A DNA stretch of 64,000 nt from Alkalihalobacillus sp. LMS6 (GTDB taxonomy: Bacteria > Bacillota > Bacilli > Bacillales > Bacillaceae_D), in the NCBI RefSeq assembly GCF_024362765.1, contig NZ_CP093302.1:1022001-1086000 (forward strand), in the 5' to 3' direction. The notes beneath the pieces were generated by a model. That model ran no database searches. It saw nothing but the letters and a program-made list of their open reading frames with translations, and was not told the DNA's origin. Below are positions 39,895-48,769 of the stretch, piece by piece. Both the position numbers and the translations under genes were made by a program. Every line of letters begins with the position of its first letter. Position 1 is the stretch's first letter.

Positions 39895-40356
39895 ATGCAA
39901 ATATTTTTTCGTTATAACTGGCAGGTGCGTCAGCAGTGGTTTGACTGGTGTGAGCAATTAAGTCAAAAAGCGCTATTTGAGGAACGAGTAGGAGGGGTGG
40001 GAAGTATCGCTAAAACACTCCATCACATTATTGACGTAGAATGGAGTTGGATTAGAAGGTTACAAGGGAAAAGTGATCAAGAAGTCCCTTTTTCATCGAT
40101 TCAATCACTAGCAGATTTAAGAAAGTTAAATTGCTCCTACCACAAAGAAGTAGAGTATTTTGTTGATAGATGGCAGCCATCTTTTGAAAATGACGTGTAC
40201 AAAGAGGGCCAACCTCCTTTTGATACGTGGGGCATTGTGATGAGGCATATCGTAGCGCATGAAATTCATCACATTGGACAACTTTCTGTGTGGGCTCGTG
40301 ACCTTCAACTAGAGCCAATTTCTGCAAATGTCATTGGAAGAGGGCTTGAGGTTTGA
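39895..40356 (+). CDS. DinB-family metalloprotein
   Basis: A 153-aa four-helix protein. Predicted metal ligands: His in TLHHIIDVE (about 43-44) and the pair in IVAHEIHHIGQL (about 121-126). DinB/YfiT-type proteins may act as thiol-dependent transferases. ATG 39895 has GGGGGAG upstream; the longer form starting within the preceding gene is unlikely. Confidence 0.85.
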   Translation: MQIFFRYNWQVRQQWFDWCEQLSQKALFEERVGGVGSIAKTLHHIIDVEWSWIRRLQGKSDQEVPFSSIQSLADLRKLNCSYHKEVEYFVDRWQPSFENDVYKEGQPPFDTWGIVMRHIVAHEIHHIGQLSVWARDLQLEPISANVIGRGLEV

Positions 40357-40865
40357 AACGCATTCATATTATCGGTCCAGTAGGGTGTGGGAAAACAACG
40401 TTAGCACGTCAATTAGGAAGTATGTATAAACTGCCACACTATGAAATTGACAATATTGTCTGGGAACGAAATGAATTAGGGGATCGCAGACGAACGGTAG
40501 AAGCTAGAGATCAACTGCTTCAACAAGTGGTGCAGCAAGATGAATGGGTTTTGGAAGGAGTGCATCGCTTTGTTGAAGCTAGTCTTCATAAAGCAGATAC
40601 AATTATATGGTTAGATTTATCCTATCATGCGCGGGTTAAGGCGATTTCAATTCGCTATATAAAGCAAGTTTTACATATTGAAAAATCAAACTATAAGCCG
40701 AATCTAGCACTATTAAGAAACATGTACCGCTGGAATCGCCAGTATGAACAGACAGACCGAGAAAAAATCATCGACTTACTTATGCCTTTTGAAAAGAAGG
40801 TCATTCAAGTGAAGACGCGGGTTAAGCTTGAAGATTGGGGAAAATGTGTTAACCAAGATGACTAA
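40353..40865 (+). CDS. P-loop nucleotide kinase-like protein (FlaR/topology-modulation type)
   Basis: A 170-aa protein with Walker A GPVGCGKTT at residues 8-16 and the DNIVWERNE/WVLEGVHR pattern of AAA_17 or adenylate-kinase-like proteins often labelled DNA topology modulation protein. The name is historical; a small-molecule kinase role is more likely. TTG start overlaps the previous stop by 4 bp. Its end overlaps the convergent small gene. Confidence 0.75.
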   Translation: MKRIHIIGPVGCGKTTLARQLGSMYKLPHYEIDNIVWERNELGDRRRTVEARDQLLQQVVQQDEWVLEGVHRFVEASLHKADTIIWLDLSYHARVKAISIRYIKQVLHIEKSNYKPNLALLRNMYRWNRQYEQTDREKIIDLLMPFEKKVIQVKTRVKLEDWGKCVNQDD

Positions 40866-41032
40866 TGATACGGGATGACTTCCCAGCGTGATGAATGTTT
40901 AAGTAGGTGTGAATTCATTTTTGAGGCAAATGCTTTGGCTGTTTCATAGGAATCAAAGATAAGCGGTTGTTGGCTGCTTGATTTTAGGAGAATCGTGACG
41001 ACACCGTTTGATGTTCGCTCTAATCGATACAT
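40862..41032 (-). CDS. Small protein of unknown function, 56 aa
   Basis: Reads [20 protein letters not shown], then [16 protein letters not shown] and ends WEVIPYH. AAAGGGG lies 8 bases before the ATG on the minus strand. Stop codons of this gene and of the convergent kinase gene overlap. No family recognised, but the balanced amino-acid content and ribosome site support coding. Confidence 0.65.
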   Translation of the reverse strand: MYRLERTSNGVVTILLKSSSQQPLIFDSYETAKAFASKMNSHLLKHSSRWEVIPYH

Positions 41033-41144
41033 GGTTTTGTCCCCTTTAAGGTTTTATAGAAAAAGTATCTCAAATATTCAAACAAAAAGATATCTTTTTT
41101 TCACCCATTTCGATCTGTACTCGATGCGAGAAAAAGGTGGTTTG

Positions 41145-41173
41145 TTGCTTGCAAGGAGTGAATTTGGTATCAT
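41145..41173 (+). promoter_or_regulatory. Predicted gatCAB promoter
   Basis: TTGCTT (41145-41150), 17 bp, TATCAT (41168-41173), about 35 bp before gatC. Confidence 0.5.
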
Positions 41174-41207
41174 TAATAATATTGTCAAACGTACTGGAGG
41201 TGCAACA

Positions 41208-41495
41208 ATGTCAAGAATTTCACAGGATCAAGTAAAGCACGTCGCTCATCTCGCTCGTCTTTCTATTACGGATGAAGAAGCGGAGCGTTTTCGCGGACAA
41301 TTGGAAGAAATTATTACGTCTGCAGAACAATTAAATGAAGTAAATACGGAAGGGATCATTCCAACGACCCACGTATTGACGATGCAAAATGTAATGCGCG
41401 AAGATAAACCTGTTGAAGGGTTAAAAGTAGAAAAAGTATTAAAAAATGCACCCGATCACGAAGGCGGACAAATTCGTGTTCCATCTGTATTTTAA
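41208..41495 (+). CDS. gatC: Asp/Glu-tRNA amidotransferase subunit C
   Basis: A 95-aa subunit that wraps around and stabilises GatA. The N-terminus [17 protein letters not shown] and the end MREDKP...[10 protein letters not shown] match the family. CTGGAGGTG precedes the ATG; the frame extends upstream but without a start site of comparable quality. First gene of gatCAB. Confidence 0.95.
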   Translation: MSRISQDQVKHVAHLARLSITDEEAERFRGQLEEIITSAEQLNEVNTEGIIPTTHVLTMQNVMREDKPVEGLKVEKVLKNAPDHEGGQIRVPSVF

Positions 41496-41519
41496 TGGTT
41501 GTTTACGAGGAGGACAAGC

Positions 41520-42971
41520 ATGTCATTATTTGACCATTCAATAAAAGAGCTGCACGAAAAGCTCGCAGCAAAAGAAATTAATGTTAGCGATCTTGTTGAT
41601 ACGTCATACAAGCGTATTAATGAAGTTGACAGTAAAGTAAAGGCGTTTTTAACGCTCGATGAAGAACGAGCACGTACTTTAGCGAAGCAATTAGATGAAG
41701 TAGATGCTTCTGCGAAAGATGTTTTATTCGGGATGCCAATAGGGATTAAAGATAATATTGTGACGAAAGATCTTCGCACAACATGCTCAAGTAAAATGTT
41801 AGAGAACTTTATACCGATTTATGACGCTACGGTAATGAACAAATTAAGAGCGGCAGAAACCATTACAATCGGAAAAATTAATATGGATGAATTTGCTATG
41901 GGTTCATCGAATGAGAACTCTGCATTTCAAACAACGACGAATCCGTGGAATACAGATTATGTACCTGGAGGGTCTAGTGGTGGTTCAGCTGCTGCTGTTG
42001 CTGCTGGAGAAGTACCATTCTCTCTTGGTTCGGATACAGGTGGTTCCATTCGTCAACCAGCTGCTTATTGTGGCGTTGTTGGCTTAAAACCTACATATGG
42101 GCGAGTTTCCCGTTTCGGACTCGTAGCATTTGCTTCGTCTCTTGATCAAATTGGACCAATAACCCGTTCTGTTGAAGACAATGCCTATCTTTTTGAAGCG
42201 ATTGCTGGCCACTGTCCTTCCGATTCAACATCTGCACAATTACCAGTTCCTCCATTTAGCGAATCATTGACTGGAGAAATTAAAGGTCTACGTATTGCTG
42301 TCCCTTCAGAATATTTAGGTGAAGGTGTCGACCCAGAAGTTCGCCAATCGGTGCTCGATGCCCTTGCTGTATTAGAAAAACAGGGTGCGGTATGGGAAGA
42401 AGTGTCGCTTCCACATTCGAAGTATGCGCTTGCCGCTTATTATGTAATTGCGTCATCAGAGGCATCGGCTAACCTTGCACGTTTTGACGGTGTTCGCTAT
42501 GGTTACCGCGCGGAAGGAGCAAAGGATTTACTCGAGCTTTATATGAAAACTCGCTCTGAAGGCTTTGGGGATGAAGTGAAACGTCGTATTATGCTAGGAA
42601 CTTTTGCCCTTAGCTCTGGTTACTATGATGCGTATTACAAAAAAGCACAGCAAGTTCGAACACTGATTAAAAAAGATTTCGATGATGTATTTGCTGCGTA
42701 CGATGTTGTAATTGGGCCGACAACCCCAACACCTGCATTTAAAATTGGCGACCAACTGGATGATCCGATGACGATGTATGCCAATGATATTTTAACAATT
42801 CCTGTTAACTTATCCGGTGTACCAGCTCTATCGGTTCCTTGTGGTTTTAAAGATGGATTGCCACTTGGGCTACAGATCATCGGGAAACATTTTGATGAAG
42901 CAACCATTTATCGAGTTGCAGATGCTTATGAAAAAGCAACAACATTTTCTAAAGAAAGACCAGCATTGTAA
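41520..42971 (+). CDS. gatA: Asp/Glu-tRNA amidotransferase subunit A
   Basis: A 483-aa amidase-signature enzyme that releases ammonia from glutamine. The Ser-cisSer-Lys triad is visible: Lys in GIKDNIV (about 79), Ser in [10 protein letters not shown] (about 154) and Ser in [10 protein letters not shown] (about 178). ATG 41520 follows GAGGAGG; the upstream in-frame ATG at 41499 lies before it. Confidence 0.97.
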   Translation: MSLFDHSIKELHEKLAAKEINVSDLVDTSYKRINEVDSKVKAFLTLDEERARTLAKQLDEVDASAKDVLFGMPIGIKDNIVTKDLRTTCSSKMLENFIPIYDATVMNKLRAAETITIGKINMDEFAMGSSNENSAFQTTTNPWNTDYVPGGSSGGSAAAVAAGEVPFSLGSDTGGSIRQPAAYCGVVGLKPTYGRVSRFGLVAFASSLDQIGPITRSVEDNAYLFEAIAGHCPSDSTSAQLPVPPFSESLTGEIKGLRIAVPSEYLGEGVDPEVRQSVLDALAVLEKQGAVWEEVSLPHSKYALAAYYVIASSEASANLARFDGVRYGYRAEGAKDLLELYMKTRSEGFGDEVKRRIMLGTFALSSGYYDAYYKKAQQVRTLIKKDFDDVFAAYDVVIGPTTPTPAFKIGDQLDDPMTMYANDILTIPVNLSGVPALSVPCGFKDGLPLGLQIIGKHFDEATIYRVADAYEKATTFSKERPAL

Positions 42972-42986
42972 GGGAGGGAAATCGTG

Positions 42987-44417
42987 ATGAATTTTGAAAC
43001 AATCATTGGATTAGAAGTGCACGTTGAATTGAAGACAGACTCTAAAATTTTCTCTCCGAGCCCTAACCACTTCGGTGCTGATCCAAATGCGAATACAAGT
43101 GTTATTGATCTAGGTTATCCAGGTGTTTTACCAGTCTTAAACGAGCGTGCCGTTGATTTCGCTATGAAAGCTGCGCTGGCACTAAACTGTGATATCGCTA
43201 CGAACACAAAGTTTGATCGAAAAAACTATTTTTACCCGGATAATCCAAAAGCGTATCAAATCTCTCAGTTCGATAAGCCTATTGGTGAAAACGGTTGGAT
43301 TGAAATCGAAGTAGAAGGCAAGAAGAAAAAAATTGGCATCACTCGTCTTCATATGGAAGAGGATGCAGGAAAGCTTACCCACGGAGAAGATGGTTATTCT
43401 CTTGTAGACTTTAATCGTCAAGGTACTCCGCTCGTAGAGATCGTGTCTGAGCCCGATATTCGTACGCCTGAAGAAGCATATGCTTATTTGGAAAAATTAA
43501 AAGCGATTATTCAATATACAGGCGTATCCGATTGTAAAATGGAAGAGGGTTCTTTACGATGTGACGCGAACATCTCTCTTCGTCCAATTGGCCAAGAAGA
43601 ATTCGGAACGAAAGCAGAATTGAAAAACTTAAACTCGTTTAACTTTGTACGAAAAGGTTTAGAGTACGAAGAAAAACGTCAAGAACAAGTGTTATTATCT
43701 GGTGGCGTAATTGAACAAGAGACACGTCGCTTTGACGAAGCCGGAAATAAGACGATTCTTATGCGTGTAAAGGAAGGCTCAGACGACTACCGTTACTTCC
43801 CTGAACCGGATTTACTTAACTTGTACATTGATGAAACGTGGAAAGAACGTGTGCGTGCGGAAATTCCCGAGCTACCAGATGCTCGAAAAGAGCGTTATGT
43901 AAGAGATCTTGGTTTACCAGCTTATGACGCTCATGTTTTAACACTTACAAAAGAAATGTCCGACTTCTTTGAAGAGACATTAAAACAAGGTGCAGATGCG
44001 AAGCCGACTTCAAACTATTTAATGGGAGATGTCTTGGCTTATCTCAATTCAGAACAAAAAGAGCTGAATGATGTTGCATTAACACCAGCAGGTCTTGCCG
44101 GGATGATTAAATTAATTTCTGAAGGCACGATTTCTTCTAAAATTGCCAAGAAAGTTTTTAAAGAGCTAATTGAAAACGGTGGCGACGCAGAACAAATTGT
44201 AAAAGATAAAGGGCTTGTGCAAATTTCTGATGAAGGCGAACTTCGAAAAATGGTGACCGACGTCCTTGATGCAAATGAACAATCCATTATTGATTACAAA
44301 AATGGAAAAGACCGTGCACTTGGTTTCCTTGTCGGCCAAATTATGAAGGCGTCAAAAGGAAAAGCAAATCCACCAATGGTAAATAAATTATTGATCGAAG
44401 AAATGGATAAGCGATAA
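42987..44417 (+). CDS. gatB: Asp/Glu-tRNA amidotransferase subunit B
   Basis: A 476-aa subunit that activates and amidates the mischarged tRNA. Family opening [13 protein letters not shown], metal/ATP region [11 protein letters not shown] and C-terminal YqeY-like tail are present. ATG 42987 with AGGGAGG is chosen over the adjoining GTG at 42984. End of the operon, followed by a terminator. Confidence 0.97.
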   Translation: MNFETIIGLEVHVELKTDSKIFSPSPNHFGADPNANTSVIDLGYPGVLPVLNERAVDFAMKAALALNCDIATNTKFDRKNYFYPDNPKAYQISQFDKPIGENGWIEIEVEGKKKKIGITRLHMEEDAGKLTHGEDGYSLVDFNRQGTPLVEIVSEPDIRTPEEAYAYLEKLKAIIQYTGVSDCKMEEGSLRCDANISLRPIGQEEFGTKAELKNLNSFNFVRKGLEYEEKRQEQVLLSGGVIEQETRRFDEAGNKTILMRVKEGSDDYRYFPEPDLLNLYIDETWKERVRAEIPELPDARKERYVRDLGLPAYDAHVLTLTKEMSDFFEETLKQGADAKPTSNYLMGDVLAYLNSEQKELNDVALTPAGLAGMIKLISEGTISSKIAKKVFKELIENGGDAEQIVKDKGLVQISDEGELRKMVTDVLDANEQSIIDYKNGKDRALGFLVGQIMKASKGKANPPMVNKLLIEEMDKR

Positions 44418-44430
44418 AAATCCGCTTTGA

Positions 44431-44464
44431 AAACAAGAGAGCGCACGCGTTCTCTTGTTTTTTA
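44431..44464 (+). terminator. Terminator after gatB
   Basis: AAACAAGAGA pairs with TCTCTTGTTT around GCGCACGCGT, followed by T. Confidence 0.9.
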
Positions 44465-44617
44465 TGACTTATGCGTTTATTCTATGAACCATTAGGGGAA
44501 AATAAGGAAGATGTTTACTTGTTTTTACAACTTATCAGTCATTCTTGCATACGAACCGTACAAAAAATAAGGTACAATGAGAATGAGATAAAGTGAAATG
44601 GAAAAGTAGGGATTGCA

Positions 44618-45526
44618 ATGAAACGAGCACGATTAATTTATAATCCGAGCTCTGGCAGAGAGCAATTGAAAAAGAATTTGGCATACATACTAAATCGACT
44701 TGAGCACGCCGGTTATGAGGCATCGACTCACGCTACTACACCTGAAGAAGGTTGTGCGACACGCGCAGCAAAACAAGCAGGTGAGCGTGGGTTTGATTTA
44801 GTGATTGCTGCTGGTGGCGATGGAACAATCTTTGAAGTAGTAAATGGTCTTGCTGATTTACAAAAACGACCGATGCTCGGCATCATTCCAGCTGGTACAA
44901 CAAATGATTTTGCCCGGGCGCTCGAGATTTCTCGGGATATTGAACAAGCTATGGACGTCATTTGTAGCGGTCATCATGAGCCGATTGATATTGGCCGGAT
45001 GAATAATAAGTACTTTACAAATATTGCAGCAGCGGGAACACTAACAGAATTAACGTATGAAGTGCCGGCAAAATTAAAAACGATGGTCGGACAAATGGCT
45101 TACTACATAAAAGGCATTGAAAAACTCCCGCAAGTAAAGCCAACAGCTGTGCGTATTGAATACGACGGCAAACTTTTTGAAGGCGAAATTATGATGTTTT
45201 TGGTGGCGAACACGAATTCCGTTGGTGGATTTGAAAAATTGGCTCCGAGCGCATCATTACAGGATGGCATGTTTGATTTTCTCGTCGTGAAAAAAACATC
45301 GTTTCCAGAGTTTGTTCATTTAGCTTCCCTCGCGTTAAGAGGTGAACACATTAATCATTCAAAGCTTTTATATGTAAAAGCCAATCGAATTAAGGTTGAA
45401 TTACTTGAGGATCATGAAATGCAGCTAAATCTTGATGGTGAACGCGGCGGCGTGCTCCCTGCAGAGTTTGTGAATATGTATCATCATTTTAACTTGCTGA
45501 TGCCAAAGAACCGCAAACGTCGATAA
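44618..45526 (+). CDS. dagK: Diacylglycerol kinase
   Basis: A 302-aa soluble lipid kinase that recycles diacylglycerol to phosphatidate. Catalytic motif AAGGDGTIFEVVNGL (GGDGT at 66-70), the N-terminal IYNPSSGRE and the metal-site region LDGERGG are present. Position after gatCAB matches B. subtilis dagK (yerQ). The rlmCD gene that follows it there is not seen here. Confidence 0.95.
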   Translation: MKRARLIYNPSSGREQLKKNLAYILNRLEHAGYEASTHATTPEEGCATRAAKQAGERGFDLVIAAGGDGTIFEVVNGLADLQKRPMLGIIPAGTTNDFARALEISRDIEQAMDVICSGHHEPIDIGRMNNKYFTNIAAAGTLTELTYEVPAKLKTMVGQMAYYIKGIEKLPQVKPTAVRIEYDGKLFEGEIMMFLVANTNSVGGFEKLAPSASLQDGMFDFLVVKKTSFPEFVHLASLALRGEHINHSKLLYVKANRIKVELLEDHEMQLNLDGERGGVLPAEFVNMYHHFNLLMPKNRKRR

Positions 45527-45546
45527 GGAAAAACAAAATAAATAAT

Positions 45547-45601
45547 GAGAGGTTGAGTCAAATGCGAGTGCATGTCTCATCTCTCTTTTTTTTTTTTTTT
45601 T
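45547..45601 (+). terminator. Terminator after dagK with a T16 run
   Basis: GAGAGGTTGAG pairs with CTCATCTCTC through G-T pairs and is followed by sixteen T. Confidence 0.8.
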
Positions 45602-45644
45602 GCTTTTTATTGATTTTCATCTTTTTTACATTTTTTAATTCCAT

Positions 45645-45680
45645 AAAAGCAAAAATAAAATAATATATAAGTTTGCTTTT
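45645..45680. promoter_or_regulatory. Inverted repeat near the deoR-type promoter
   Basis: AAAAGCAAA (45645-45653) and TTTGCTTTT (45672-45680) are perfect inverted arms; the right arm overlaps the -35 box. Candidate autoregulatory operator. Confidence 0.35.
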
Positions 45681-45701
45681 TTTGTCTTTATAAATTATAG
45701 T
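45673..45701 (+). promoter_or_regulatory. Predicted promoter of the DeoR-EIIA-EIIB operon
   Basis: TTGCTT (45673-45678), 17 bp, TATAGT (45696-45701). Confidence 0.55.
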
Positions 45702-45721
45702 AAAGATGAGGGAGGGATTGG

Positions 45722-46495
45722 ATGCTTGCTGAGGAACGACAAAAACGGATTATGCAAGAATTATATGAGCATCAATCTGTAAAAATTGCTGACCTTATTG
45801 AACGTTTACAAGTGACAAGAGAAACCATTCGTAAAGATTTATACGACCTTGAAAAAAAGAATGTCATCCGAAAAGTTCACGGTGGCGCTGTGTTAAATAA
45901 AGCAAATTTTGAAACCAAATACGTTAGTCGAAAAGCGGTAAATGAACCAGAAAAACGAGCCATTGCCAGAAAAGCCGCTACGTTTGTTGAAGAAAATGAC
46001 ATCGTTTATATTGACTATGGGACGACAGCTCTTTATCTTACCCAAGAACTCATTCTTCTCCACAAAAAACTGACGATCGTAACAAATTCTTTAGCCATTG
46101 CCAATGAAGTGGTCGATGGATCTGAATTTGAATTAATTATGATCGGAGGCCATGTTAGAAGGAACGAACGCTCAACATTTGGTCCGATTGCAACACGAAC
46201 AATGAACGAGCTTTTTGTCGATATTGGCTTTTTCAGTGCTGGTGCCGTACATCCTGATCACGGTTATACGAGTATTCATTTAGGGGAAGCCGAGGTTTCG
46301 CGATTAATGCTAAGTCATTCACAAAAGCAAATTATGATGATTGATTACTCGAAATACGGAACGGTGCACATGAATCGTATTAGTAAGACCGAAGAGATTG
46401 AATGGTTAGTGACAGATGAGAAAGCAGACCCAGCGATGCTTGAGACGATTAAGACAAAAACCAAAAACGTGTTAGTCGCAACAAGTGAAGTGTAA
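45722..46495 (+). CDS. DeoR/GlpR family sugar regulator
   Basis: A 257-aa repressor: N-terminal winged helix (KIADLIERLQVTRETIRKDL, about 20-39, then KVHGGAVL) and a C-terminal sugar-phosphate sensing domain (DYGTTALYL, TNSLAIANEV, MIGGHVRRNE). ATG follows GAGGGAGGG. The two PTS genes follow within 10 bp, so it probably responds to the phosphorylated sugar handled by that PTS. Confidence 0.9.
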   Translation: MLAEERQKRIMQELYEHQSVKIADLIERLQVTRETIRKDLYDLEKKNVIRKVHGGAVLNKANFETKYVSRKAVNEPEKRAIARKAATFVEENDIVYIDYGTTALYLTQELILLHKKLTIVTNSLAIANEVVDGSEFELIMIGGHVRRNERSTFGPIATRTMNELFVDIGFFSAGAVHPDHGYTSIHLGEAEVSRLMLSHSQKQIMMIDYSKYGTVHMNRISKTEEIEWLVTDEKADPAMLETIKTKTKNVLVATSEV

Positions 46496-46501
46496 CAAGT
46501 G

Positions 46502-46984
46502 ATGACAAGCTCTTTATTTGACGAACGATTTGTCTTTTTAAATCAAACTTATAAAAATAAAGACGAGATCATCAGGAGGCTCGGCTCCTCTATGGAGACG
46601 TTCCAATGTGCGAAGGCAGGTTACACAGACGAATTACTAAAGAGAGAAAAAATAGCTCCAACAGCGTTATCGTTTCATTCACGTGGTGTAGCTCTTCCAC
46701 ACATCCATGATGCGTACGTTACGACAAGTAAAATTGGGGTACTAACTTTAACGAATCCAGTCCCTTTTAAACAAATGGGCGCGCCAAATAAAGGTATACC
46801 CGTATCAATTGTCTGTTTGCTTGGAATAAAAAATGAACAATTAGCAAAAGAAGCTGTTTATCAGTTACTAACGAAACTACAGGATCATGCCTTTTTACTA
46901 ACACTTTGTTCGCTTTCGTCATCAAAAGAAGCGGTTCAATTGTTAAACAAATGGTTACTCGAACAGGAGGAGGAGTTAAAGTGA
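46502..46984 (+). CDS. PTS sugar transporter EIIA, galactitol/fructose type
   Basis: About 160 aa with the PTS_EIIA type-2 fold; the phosphorylated residue is probably His67 in VALPHIHD. It accepts phosphate from HPr and passes it to EIIB. A GTG at 46499 directly precedes the ATG and either could be used; the ribosome site is weak, suggesting coupling to the regulator gene. Overlaps EIIB by 4 bp. No EIIC gene is nearby. Confidence 0.85.
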   Translation: MTSSLFDERFVFLNQTYKNKDEIIRRLGSSMETFQCAKAGYTDELLKREKIAPTALSFHSRGVALPHIHDAYVTTSKIGVLTLTNPVPFKQMGAPNKGIPVSIVCLLGIKNEQLAKEAVYQLLTKLQDHAFLLTLCSLSSSKEAVQLLNKWLLEQEEELK

Positions 46985-47259
46985 AAACTGTTATTGTTGC
47001 TTGTTCCGGAGCCTTAGCTACTTCGATGGTTGTAGCGCGAAAAGTGGATACCCTTTTAAAAGAACATAAGATTAGCGCCGTCATTTCACAATGTCGTCTT
47101 AGTGAAGTTAATGAAAAACAACACCAAGCAGACTTGATTATAACTACAACACATCCATATCGTGTATACAGTGTACCTACTCTTCATGGATTGTCATTTT
47201 TATCAGGCGTTGGCGTAAACAAGACTTGTGACGAGATTCTCTCTCTCTTAGCTAAATAA
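46981..47259 (+). CDS. PTS sugar transporter EIIB, galactitol type (GatB-like)
   Basis: A 92-aa EIIB domain with the phosphocysteine Cys8 in KTVIVACSGALATSMVVARK. GatB and SgcB types carry CGxGxxTS here, so the CSGALATS loop is close but not identical. GTG 46981 has GGAGGAGGAG upstream and overlaps EIIA (GTGA). Followed by a terminator, so the unit ends without a membrane EIIC. Confidence 0.85.
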   Translation: MKTVIVACSGALATSMVVARKVDTLLKEHKISAVISQCRLSEVNEKQHQADLIITTTHPYRVYSVPTLHGLSFLSGVGVNKTCDEILSLLAK

Positions 47260-47267
47260 AACGGATG

Positions 47268-47298
47268 AAGAGCTTTTCTAATAGAATGGCTCTTTTTT
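47268..47298 (+). terminator. Terminator after EIIB
   Basis: AAGAGC (47268-47273) pairs with GCTCTT (47289-47294), followed by T. Confidence 0.7.
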
Positions 47299-47327
47299 GT
47301 AAGCGGCAGCGTATATATAGGGAAGAT

Positions 47328-47912
47328 ATGATGAACTCTTTCAATGAAAGGAAGAAGATTAGTTTAATCCATTGGCTTTTGATGAATGGAAGTATTTATT
47401 TGGTGTATGTTCTCGCTGTTCTAAGCTTGGGACCTGTAGACGGCTCTTATTTTATTATTATGTATTGTATAGGAAGTTTGGTGCTGCTCAGTGCAGGTTT
47501 GTTGACGCTTGTAAAGCGAACGCATGTGCTCCACTTATTTCCCTTTCTGCAGAAGCTTCATGAATTTAATGTACAAGTGCTTGGCAAGAGATGGATGCAG
47601 TGGCTTATGGTTCAAGGATTATTGATGGCGATCATTGGTATAAGCGCTTTATTGTACTATAGTTTTCCTCTATTTGTTGATTCACCTCGTTTAAGTATAA
47701 TCTATGTGTTTTCATTTCCTATTTTTACAATGTTTTGGGCTGTTCTTATTAATGTCGTTATGTTTCTAGAATTCCAATCAATCATCCGTCAGCTAGGGAG
47801 AGAAAGTACTAAAATCCCGCTTTTATTTGTGATAATCATGCCGATGTTTATCGGTTTCATCTATTTAGGAAGCTACAGCGGTCTTTTAACCATAGTAGAT
47901 TGGTTTATTTGA
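47328..47912 (+). CDS. Multi-span membrane protein of unknown function, 194 aa
   Basis: Four to five hydrophobic segments (about 14-34, 40-58, 90-110, 125-148 and 165-190). It starts MMNSFNERKK behind AGGGAAG. It shares a loose pattern with the three tandem proteins at 59.7-61.4 kb: similar length and topology, an N-terminal L-x-NG before the first span, and an HE...G..W element after the second span. A distant fourth member is possible but unproven. Confidence 0.65.
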   Translation: MMNSFNERKKISLIHWLLMNGSIYLVYVLAVLSLGPVDGSYFIIMYCIGSLVLLSAGLLTLVKRTHVLHLFPFLQKLHEFNVQVLGKRWMQWLMVQGLLMAIIGISALLYYSFPLFVDSPRLSIIYVFSFPIFTMFWAVLINVVMFLEFQSIIRQLGRESTKIPLLFVIIMPMFIGFIYLGSYSGLLTIVDWFI

Positions 47913-47931
47913 GTCAATTTCAAAATGATCC

Positions 47932-47948
47932 GTGGTCGCCATTTTAAA
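47932..47948. repeat. Right-end fragment of the interspersed repeat
   Basis: GTGGTCGCCATTTTAAA differs by one base from the right end of copy 3 (29104-29120). No left end is nearby, so this is a truncated copy. Confidence 0.55.
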
Positions 47949-48005
47949 CAATTATATGTCTTTACGGATGAGTTTTAAGTTATGACATTCATTCATCGAA
48001 CATTC

Positions 48006-48029
48006 AAGAGCTGAAGAGGCTCTTTTTTT
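48006..48029 (+). terminator. Terminator upstream of the gntR promoter
   Basis: AAGAGC pairs with GCTCTT, followed by seven T in total. Confidence 0.65.
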
Positions 48030-48030
48030 A

Positions 48031-48059
48031 TTGACAAATTAAAATGAAACCGATAACAT
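48031..48059 (+). promoter_or_regulatory. Predicted promoter of gntR-dehydrogenase-aldolase operon
   Basis: TTGACA (48031-48036), 17 bp, TAACAT (48054-48059). Confidence 0.65.
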
Positions 48060-48060
48060 A

Positions 48061-48080
48061 GTTAACAGTTAACTGTTAAC
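48061..48080. promoter_or_regulatory. 20-bp perfect palindrome, candidate GntR operator
   Basis: GTTAACAGTTAACTGTTAAC is fully self-complementary and begins one base after the -10 box, covering the expected transcription start. That position suits autorepression by the GntR protein encoded 27 bp downstream. Confidence 0.65.
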
Positions 48081-48106
48081 ATTTCAGAAAATTAAAGAGG
48101 TAAATC

Positions 48107-48769
48107 ATGAGATACGAAAAACAAACAATAAGTGAACAAATTGTCGCTTCTTTAAGAAAAGCAATTGTCTTGCAAGAATACCAAGAGGGTGATCCATTAG
48201 TAGAAAGCGAGTTATCAAAAGCGTTAGGTGTTAGTAGAGGTCCGATTCGAGAGGCGTTTCATCAGCTAGAGTCTGAAAATCTTGTCACCAAACGCACGAA
48301 CGGAAGAACGATTGTAAATCGCTTTACTGAAGTCGATATAGCAAATTTATACGATAGCCGAATACTGATAGAAAAACATGCAATCGCCACTTCATCGGCG
48401 GAACATATACAAGAAGCGGTGCAGAAATTAACAGCGTGCATTCATGATATGGAGCAGTCGTTTGAACTTAATCAACGCAATGTCTCTGCAGATTTAAGGT
48501 TTCATCAACTAATTGTTAGCACTGCGAATAATAAGACGTTGCTTCAATTATGGAAGTCTTTAAAAGCGATGTTTACAACGTTGATCGATATTACGAGTGA
48601 AGTGTCGTTTAGTGACCAACGAGAGGTCATTGAATTACATAAAGAAATGGTAGAGGCGATGGCTAATCAAGATCTTCATTTTGCACAACAATTGTTGGAG
48701 AAACATTTAATTGAAGCGCGAAATTACTGCATTATTGGTGTGAATCAAGTGAAGGAGATGAAAAAATGA
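48107..48769 (+). CDS. GntR family regulator with FCD ligand domain
   Basis: A 220-aa repressor: winged helix (LVESELSKALGVSRGPIREAFHQLESE region, about 30-56) and an all-helical FCD domain whose predicted metal-binding His residues include those in DLRFHQLIV and QQLLEKHLIEA. FCD regulators usually bind carboxylic acids, so a pathway intermediate such as a 2-oxo acid is a likely effector. Its stop overlaps the dehydrogenase start (ATGA). A 20-bp palindrome at its promoter is the probable operator. Confidence 0.88.
   Translation: MRYEKQTISEQIVASLRKAIVLQEYQEGDPLVESELSKALGVSRGPIREAFHQLESENLVTKRTNGRTIVNRFTEVDIANLYDSRILIEKHAIATSSAEHIQEAVQKLTACIHDMEQSFELNQRNVSADLRFHQLIVSTANNKTLLQLWKSLKAMFTTLIDITSEVSFSDQREVIELHKEMVEAMANQDLHFAQQLLEKHLIEARNYCIIGVNQVKEMKK

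Noticed and set aside
41033-41207. Possible T-box leader before gatCAB
   Set aside because: No T-box consensus and no terminator hairpin; a simple promoter lies close to gatC.
40995-41207. Long N-terminal extension of gatC
   Set aside because: GatC proteins are about 95 aa and the extension overlaps the promoter and the small minus-strand gene.
45586-45601. T16 homopolymer as a phase-variation tract
   Set aside because: It is the tail of the dagK terminator, outside any coding frame; its exact length may be an assembly artefact.
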